From contig DAOTXN010000033.1 of the NCBI GenBank assembly GCA_034435435.1, forward strand, positions 1 to 64,000: 64,000 nucleotides of DNA. Direction: 5' to 3'. Shown one piece after another: positions 60,258 through 64,000 of the stretch. Within the stretch, counting starts at the first letter, position 1. Each line of letters opens with the position of its first letter. The stretch comes from DAOTXN01 sp034435435 (lineage in GTDB: Bacteria > Chloroflexota > Anaerolineae > S140-20). Under the pieces are notes generated by a model. The model saw nothing but the letters and a program-made list of their open reading frames with translations, ran no database searches and was not told the DNA's origin. Both the position numbers and the translations under genes were made by a program.

Positions 60258-62609
60258 ATGAACGACTCGCACATTCGTCATTCGTCATTCGTCATTCGTC
60301 CCTTACCGCTCGACCCCGGCCTGCTGCTGGCCCTGGCGCTGGCCCTCGTCGTGGCGCTGCCCTTTTTCACCCGGCCCAGCTTGCCGCGCGGCACCGACGC
60401 CGAACTGCACGTCTACCGCGCCGCGGAATTGGGCTACTCGCTGCGGGCCGGCGACCTGTATCCGCGCTGGGCGCCCGACTTTTATTACGGCTATGGCTAC
60501 CCAATTTTTAACTACTATGCGCCGTTCACCTACTATCTGGCTAACCTGCTCGACGTCTTGCCAGCTTTTGATATTATCGGCAGCGTCAAATTTATCTTTA
60601 TTTTGGGTCTGGTCGCTGCGGCGCTAGGAGTCTATTTGTATGTGCGCGACTGGCTCGGACCGCGCCCCGGCCTGCTGGCGGCCGCCCTGTACGTGTTTTC
60701 GCCCTATGTCTTTTTCGTGGACCCGCACATGCGCGGCGTGCTGGCCGAATCCTTCAGCCTGGGGCTGTTCCCGCTGGCGCTGTGGGCCTATCGCCGCACG
60801 CGCTTCGACCCGCGCCGGCGTTGGCTCGTCTTGGCCGCGCTCCTGCAAGCAGCTCTCATCACGACCCACAACCTGCTAGGCGCAGTCTGCACCGCCCTTT
60901 TACTGGCGCACCTCATCTGGGAGCGCTTTGTCCTGCGTCGTTCGTCTTTCGTCGCTTTTATTCTGGGCCTCGGCCTCAGCGCCATCTTTTGGCTGCCGAT
61001 GGTGTCCGAGCAGGGCGCCGTGCAGCTCACGCTCACCGGTCCCGGCCATTTCGACTTTCACAACCACTTTGTGTCGCCCGGTGAGCTGTTTGGGCCGTCG
61101 CCCATGCTCGACCTGGGGGCGGCCAACCCGGACTTTGACTTTAACCTGGGCCTGCCCCAATGGCCGTTGGCGCTATTGGCGCTGTTGCCGCTGCTGCGAG
61201 ACGCGACGGGACGACGCGCAGGAGACAGGCGACAGATCGCATTTTTTGTGTTGAGCGCGCTTGCGCTGGTGTTTTTGATACTCCCCATTTCCACGCCCGT
61301 GTGGGAAATTGCGCCGGGGCTGGAGCTGCTCCAATTTCCCTGGCGACTGCTCGGCCCGGCGGCGGCCATGTTGAGCATAGCCGCCGCGACGGGCTATGAT
61401 TGGATCGCCCGCCGCACGCGCTGGAGCACGCCGTTGTTGGGCGCAGGTATTGGATTGACGTTGCTCCTGGCGCTTCCGGCCATGTTTCCTCCTGAGTGGG
61501 AAGCCGACTTTGGCCCCACCGACCCGGCGGCGATGATCCAATTCGAGTTGACCGGCGTGGCCGTGGGAACCACTTCGACCAGCGACTTTTTACCTGTCGC
61601 CGTCGAAATCCAGCCACACCCCGAACCCACCTACCTGGCCGCCTATCCCGACAAAGTTAATCGCGCCACACTGCCCCAAGGTACAGTCGTCGAAACGCTA
61701 TCCCACGGACCGACCCACGACCGTTTTCACACCGAGTCGCACAAACCGTTTTTGCTGCGCCTGTTCACCTTTTACTGGCCCGGCTGGCGGGCCAGCGTGG
61801 ATGGCCGGCCAGTGGAAATTCAATTGGGGCGCCCCGAAGGTTTTATCATCGTCCCTGTGCCTGCCGGCGTGCATACCGTCGAGGTGCGTTTAGGCTCCAC
61901 GCTGCCGCGCACCGCCGGCGCGCTCGTTTCACTGTTATCGTTGGCGGCGCTGTTGATGATAGCCGTCAGCGGCTATAGTCCCCGCAGCGAAGCGGAGCGG
62001 GATCAGTCGTCAGCGGCTATAGTCTCCGCAGCGAAGCGGAGCAGCATCAACCATCAGCCGCCGGTCTCGCCAATCGTGGGCGGCGTCATTCTCGCCTTTT
62101 TGCTCTTCAAAGTCGTGTGGGTGGACCCGCGCCCAGACTGGTTCCGGCGCACCTCGCCGCCGGGTCAAGTATTGGGGACGCAGCACAGCCTGGCCGACGC
62201 GCCCGTTCGCTTTGGTGAACACATCCAATTGTTGGGTTACGATCTGCCCACGGTCCAGGCCCACCCAGGCGACAGCTTGCCCCTGACCTTGTACTGGCGG
62301 GCCACGGGGCCGGTGTTAGAGAACTATCAGGTCTTTGCACACCTCACCCATCCCGCTGCGACCGTGTGGGGGCAATCGGATCACCTGAACCCTGGCGACT
62401 TGCCGACCAGCCGGTGGACGCCCGACAAATACGTGGCCGATGCGCACGCGCTGACCCTTTTGCCCGATACGCCCTCTGGCGACTATCAGCTCAGCGTTGG
62501 ATTGTACACCCTCGCCAACGACGCTCGCGTGCCGGTATTCGCCGCCGATGGCGCGCCCCTGGGCGACGCCTTTACCCTGCCCGCTACTGTGCAGGTGACA
62601 CGGCCTTGA
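60258..62609 (+). CDS. Large multi-pass membrane protein, YfhO/PTPS-related type
   Basis: The 783-residue protein has about 12 membrane helices and an N-terminal loop with RGTDAELHVYRAAEL and YGYPIFNYYAP, the pattern of membrane proteins annotated as 6-pyruvoyl-tetrahydropterin-synthase-related. It is also like YfhO, with a late soluble part (TFYWPGWRASVDG) matching the YfhO-flippase at 1929. It may be a GT-C-like glycosyltransferase; the substrate is unknown. The start region has four CATTCGT words in frame (HSSFVIR). A 34-bp direct repeat (61965-62042) adds a peptide pair in the C-terminal part. Confidence 0.75.
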   Translation: MNDSHIRHSSFVIRPLPLDPGLLLALALALVVALPFFTRPSLPRGTDAELHVYRAAELGYSLRAGDLYPRWAPDFYYGYGYPIFNYYAPFTYYLANLLDVLPAFDIIGSVKFIFILGLVAAALGVYLYVRDWLGPRPGLLAAALYVFSPYVFFVDPHMRGVLAESFSLGLFPLALWAYRRTRFDPRRRWLVLAALLQAALITTHNLLGAVCTALLLAHLIWERFVLRRSSFVAFILGLGLSAIFWLPMVSEQGAVQLTLTGPGHFDFHNHFVSPGELFGPSPMLDLGAANPDFDFNLGLPQWPLALLALLPLLRDATGRRAGDRRQIAFFVLSALALVFLILPISTPVWEIAPGLELLQFPWRLLGPAAAMLSIAAATGYDWIARRTRWSTPLLGAGIGLTLLLALPAMFPPEWEADFGPTDPAAMIQFELTGVAVGTTSTSDFLPVAVEIQPHPEPTYLAAYPDKVNRATLPQGTVVETLSHGPTHDRFHTESHKPFLLRLFTFYWPGWRASVDGRPVEIQLGRPEGFIIVPVPAGVHTVEVRLGSTLPRTAGALVSLLSLAALLMIAVSGYSPRSEAERDQSSAAIVSAAKRSSINHQPPVSPIVGGVILAFLLFKVVWVDPRPDWFRRTSPPGQVLGTQHSLADAPVRFGEHIQLLGYDLPTVQAHPGDSLPLTLYWRATGPVLENYQVFAHLTHPAATVWGQSDHLNPGDLPTSRWTPDKYVADAHALTLLPDTPSGDYQLSVGLYTLANDARVPVFAADGAPLGDAFTLPATVQVTRP
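60267..60300. repeat. CATTCGTCATTCGT tandem words at the start of the membrane protein gene
   Basis: Four 7-base words (CATTCGT) in a row lie in the first codons of the gene and read in frame as IRHSSFVIR. They are related to the ACGAGTG words at 4658-4702. Confidence 0.75.
61965..62042. repeat. 34-bp direct repeat inside the membrane protein gene
   Basis: GTCAGCGGCTATAGTCCCCG continues CAGCGAAGCGGAGC at 61965-61998 and recurs with one change at 62009-62042, 44 bases on. The frame is kept because the coding stretch of both copies remains open, but the two copies are read in different frames, giving different peptides. Confidence 0.8.
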
Positions 62610-62615
62610 AAATAG

Positions 62616-62644
62616 TTGCCCCCGCTCCCGCGCTCTGGTATAAT
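62616..62644 (+). promoter_or_regulatory. Promoter of the UroD-family gene
   Basis: TTGCCC (62616-62621), a 17-base spacer and perfect TATAAT (62639-62644) lie 47 bases before the start codon. Confidence 0.7.
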
Positions 62645-62684
62645 CATACACATCACGTTTTACTCGTCACGTATCACGTTCGGA
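62645..62684. repeat. CACGTTTTACTCGTCACG word repeat before the UroD-family gene
   Basis: The leader between the promoter and the ribosome site is made of words ATCACGTTTTACTCGTCACG and TATCACG, of the same family as the other CACGTTT repeats. Confidence 0.55.
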
Positions 62685-62691
62685 GGTGACC

Positions 62692-63687
62692 ATGGCCGAG
62701 ATGACCAAGCGCGACCGACTGGCCGCCGCCATTGCCGGCGAGGCCGTAGACCGCGCGCCGGTGGCGCTGTGGCGGCATTTCCCCGGCGACGACCAACGCC
62801 CGGCCGATCTGGCTGCTGCGACGCTTTCATTCCAATGGCGCTGGGACTGGGATTTTGTCAAGGTGACGCCCGCCAGCAGCTTTGCCGTGTACGACTGGGG
62901 CGCGCGCGACCGCTGGGTGGGCAACGACGAAGGCACTCGCGAATACACGCAGCGGGTGATCGATCATCCCGAAGATTGGCGCCGGCTGCCCGTGCTCGAC
63001 GTACAGAACGGCGCCCTGGGGGGCCAACTGCGCTGCCTAGAGAAAATTGCCTCCGAATTGGGTCGGGACACGCCGGTCATCCAGACCATTTTTAGCCCAC
63101 TGGCCCAGGCTAAAAACCTGGCCGGCAACCCACGGCTTTTGGTTCACCTGCGGCGTTACCCGGAGGCGGTCAAGGCCGGGCTGGAGACCATCACCCGCAC
63201 CACCACGCGCTTTATCCGGCTGGCGCTCAAGACCGGCATTGACGGCGTCTTTTACGCCGTGCAACACGCCCGCTATGAATACATGGGCGAGGGGGAATAC
63301 ACCGAGTTGGGTCGCGCTTTCGACCTGCGCGTATTGGAGGCGCTGGACGGCAGCGGCGCGTGGTTCAATCTGCTCCATCTCCACGGCGACGACGTGATGT
63401 TTGATCTGCTGGCCGATTATCCGGTGCAGGCGTGGAACTGGCACGATCAAGAGACGCCCCCAACCTTGGACGAGGGCAAGCGCAAGGTCAAAGGGGCAGT
63501 CGTCGGCGGGCTGCGCCAGTGGGAAACCATGCTGCGCGGCGAGCCGGAACAAGTGCGGGCCGAAGCCCAGGCCGCCATCCAGCAAACCGGCGGGCGCGGG
63601 TTCATTTTGGGCACAGGCTGCGTCACCCCTATCAGCGCGCCGTGGTCCAACCTGCGGGCCGTGCGCGAGGTGGTCGAGCAGCAGTGA
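62692..63687 (+). CDS. Uroporphyrinogen decarboxylase-family protein
   Basis: The 331-residue protein has the UroD-family TIM-barrel pattern: TKRDRLAAAIAGEAVDRAPVALWRHFPGDD near the start, then WDWDFVKVTPASSFAVYDWG, and GRGFILGTGCVTPISAPWSNL at the end. Several conserved residues of haem-making UroD (the substrate Arg and Asp) are not clearly present, and no haem genes are nearby. Members of this type are often corrinoid or cobalamin-related methyltransferases. The ATG at 62692 is chosen because GGAGGTGA lies directly before it. Confidence 0.8.
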   Translation: MAEMTKRDRLAAAIAGEAVDRAPVALWRHFPGDDQRPADLAAATLSFQWRWDWDFVKVTPASSFAVYDWGARDRWVGNDEGTREYTQRVIDHPEDWRRLPVLDVQNGALGGQLRCLEKIASELGRDTPVIQTIFSPLAQAKNLAGNPRLLVHLRRYPEAVKAGLETITRTTTRFIRLALKTGIDGVFYAVQHARYEYMGEGEYTELGRAFDLRVLEALDGSGAWFNLLHLHGDDVMFDLLADYPVQAWNWHDQETPPTLDEGKRKVKGAVVGGLRQWETMLRGEPEQVRAEAQAAIQQTGGRGFILGTGCVTPISAPWSNLRAVREVVEQQ

Positions 63688-63724
63688 TTTTTCGGGTGGT
63701 AGAATTCGTAATGTAGGTTCTACG

Positions 63725-64000
63725 ATGCAACAGGCGATATTCGAGGGACTGGTTTTTAACCAGGAAGGCCAGCCGGCCGAGGTCGTGCGCGTGGGCGGCG
63801 AGCCGTTTTACGTCGTTCTCGACGCCGACTTTCGCCGTCACGTGGAGGCCGGGGTCATCGACCGCCAGGTGCTGCAATGGCTGCACCGGCAGGTTGTATC
63901 CAACCGTGATCTGGTGACAGAGGGAACGATGAGTCTCTTGGGCCGGGACGATCTGTTCACCAAAGCCATGATAGAGGCCTCTATCGAGAATCTGGAAGGC
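63725..64000 (+). CDS. Unidentified protein, N-terminal 92 residues (cut by window end)
   Basis: The frame opens at ATG 63725 and stays open to the end of the window. The visible part (QAIFEGLVFNQEGQPAEVVRVGGEPFYVV, then DADFRRHVEAGVIDRQVLQWL) has no membrane segment and no family is recognised. The gene begins 37 bases after the UroD-family stop; TAGAATTCGTAATG just before it may be a -10 element. Confidence 0.7.
   Translation, partial: MQQAIFEGLVFNQEGQPAEVVRVGGEPFYVVLDADFRRHVEAGVIDRQVLQWLHRQVVSNRDLVTEGTMSLLGRDDLFTKAMIEASIENLEG

Noticed and set aside
59837..60511. Open frame of 224 codons on the plus strand
   Set aside because: It crosses the promoter of the 60258 gene and overlaps it in another frame; the encoded residues show no pattern.
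62692..63687. Naming the UroD-family gene hemE
   Set aside because: The substrate-binding residues of haem-making UroD are not clear and no haem genes are nearby.

Overview
The window looks like chromosomal DNA of a Chloroflexota bacterium, probably of the Anaerolineae/Caldilineae type. This is inferred from gene content and style, not from a marker gene. The clues are high GC with many GTG/TTG starts, lipoproteins with a TREV/VTVEV linker, DUF3662-FHA and FHA genes near a RodA/FtsW gene, RtcB with archease, large YfhO-like membrane proteins and many hybrid sensor kinases. No rRNA or tRNA gene and no replication origin was seen.

Layout. 1-1.9 kb: a T-box riboswitch reading into a small membrane protein, then a VapBC-type toxin-antitoxin pair. 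1.9-7.8 kb: a 1397-residue fusion of a YfhO-like protein with a lipid-linked-sugar flippase, a response regulator with a decayed GGDEF domain, and a V4R sensor protein. 7.9-15.7 kb, plus strand: folC, lon, a lipoprotein, an AlbA_2/ATPase regulator and two overlapping GNAT acetyltransferases. 15.7-19.1 kb, minus strand: archease and an intein-bearing rtcB. 19.2-26.2 kb, plus strand: two FHA proteins, an SDR without its catalytic Tyr/Lys, a membrane protein, MTA phosphorylase, and RodA/FtsW fused to a transpeptidase domain that has lost its catalytic motifs. 26.2-33 kb: a BrnTA pair, a heterodimeric ABC exporter, and an AT-richer island with a Phd-like protein, an amino-methyltransferase and an Eco29kI-like GIY-YIG nuclease.

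33-37.3 kb, minus strand: TusA, a zinc-ribbon protein, RNase Z, a GAF protein, rtcA and a CopD-like protein. 37.3-43.3 kb: 50-bp tandem palindromic repeats and three consecutive secreted glycosidase-like paralogues. 43.5-48.3 kb: a complete polar amino-acid ABC operon (aapJQMP) with promoter, leader, internal hairpin and terminator. 48.3-52.3 kb: a PlsY-like protein, GNAT, SAM hydrolase, a small coiled-coil protein and a MurA with Asp in place of the fosfomycin-target Cys. 52.3-56.7 kb: rpmH-rnpA-yidD-(beta-propeller lipoprotein)-yidC-jag-pfkB. 56.7-64 kb: a hybrid histidine kinase, a REC protein that looks like the tail of a broken sensor kinase, a large membrane protein, a UroD-family enzyme and a partial gene.

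Themes. (1) RNA repair: rtcA, rtcB and archease all lie within 21 kb, and rtcB is interrupted by an intein exactly before its metal-binding Cys. (2) Pseudo-enzymes: a dead GGDEF, a Tyr/Lys-less SDR and a transpeptidase lacking all three catalytic motifs. (3) Small repeats: a 117-bp MITE-like palindrome in two copies, a 50-bp palindromic tandem array, and two families of short-word repeats found at gene ends and, in frame, inside membrane-protein genes. The least expected single item is a complete Phe-type T-box with its own promoter and terminator and no synthetase or amino-acid gene behind it.
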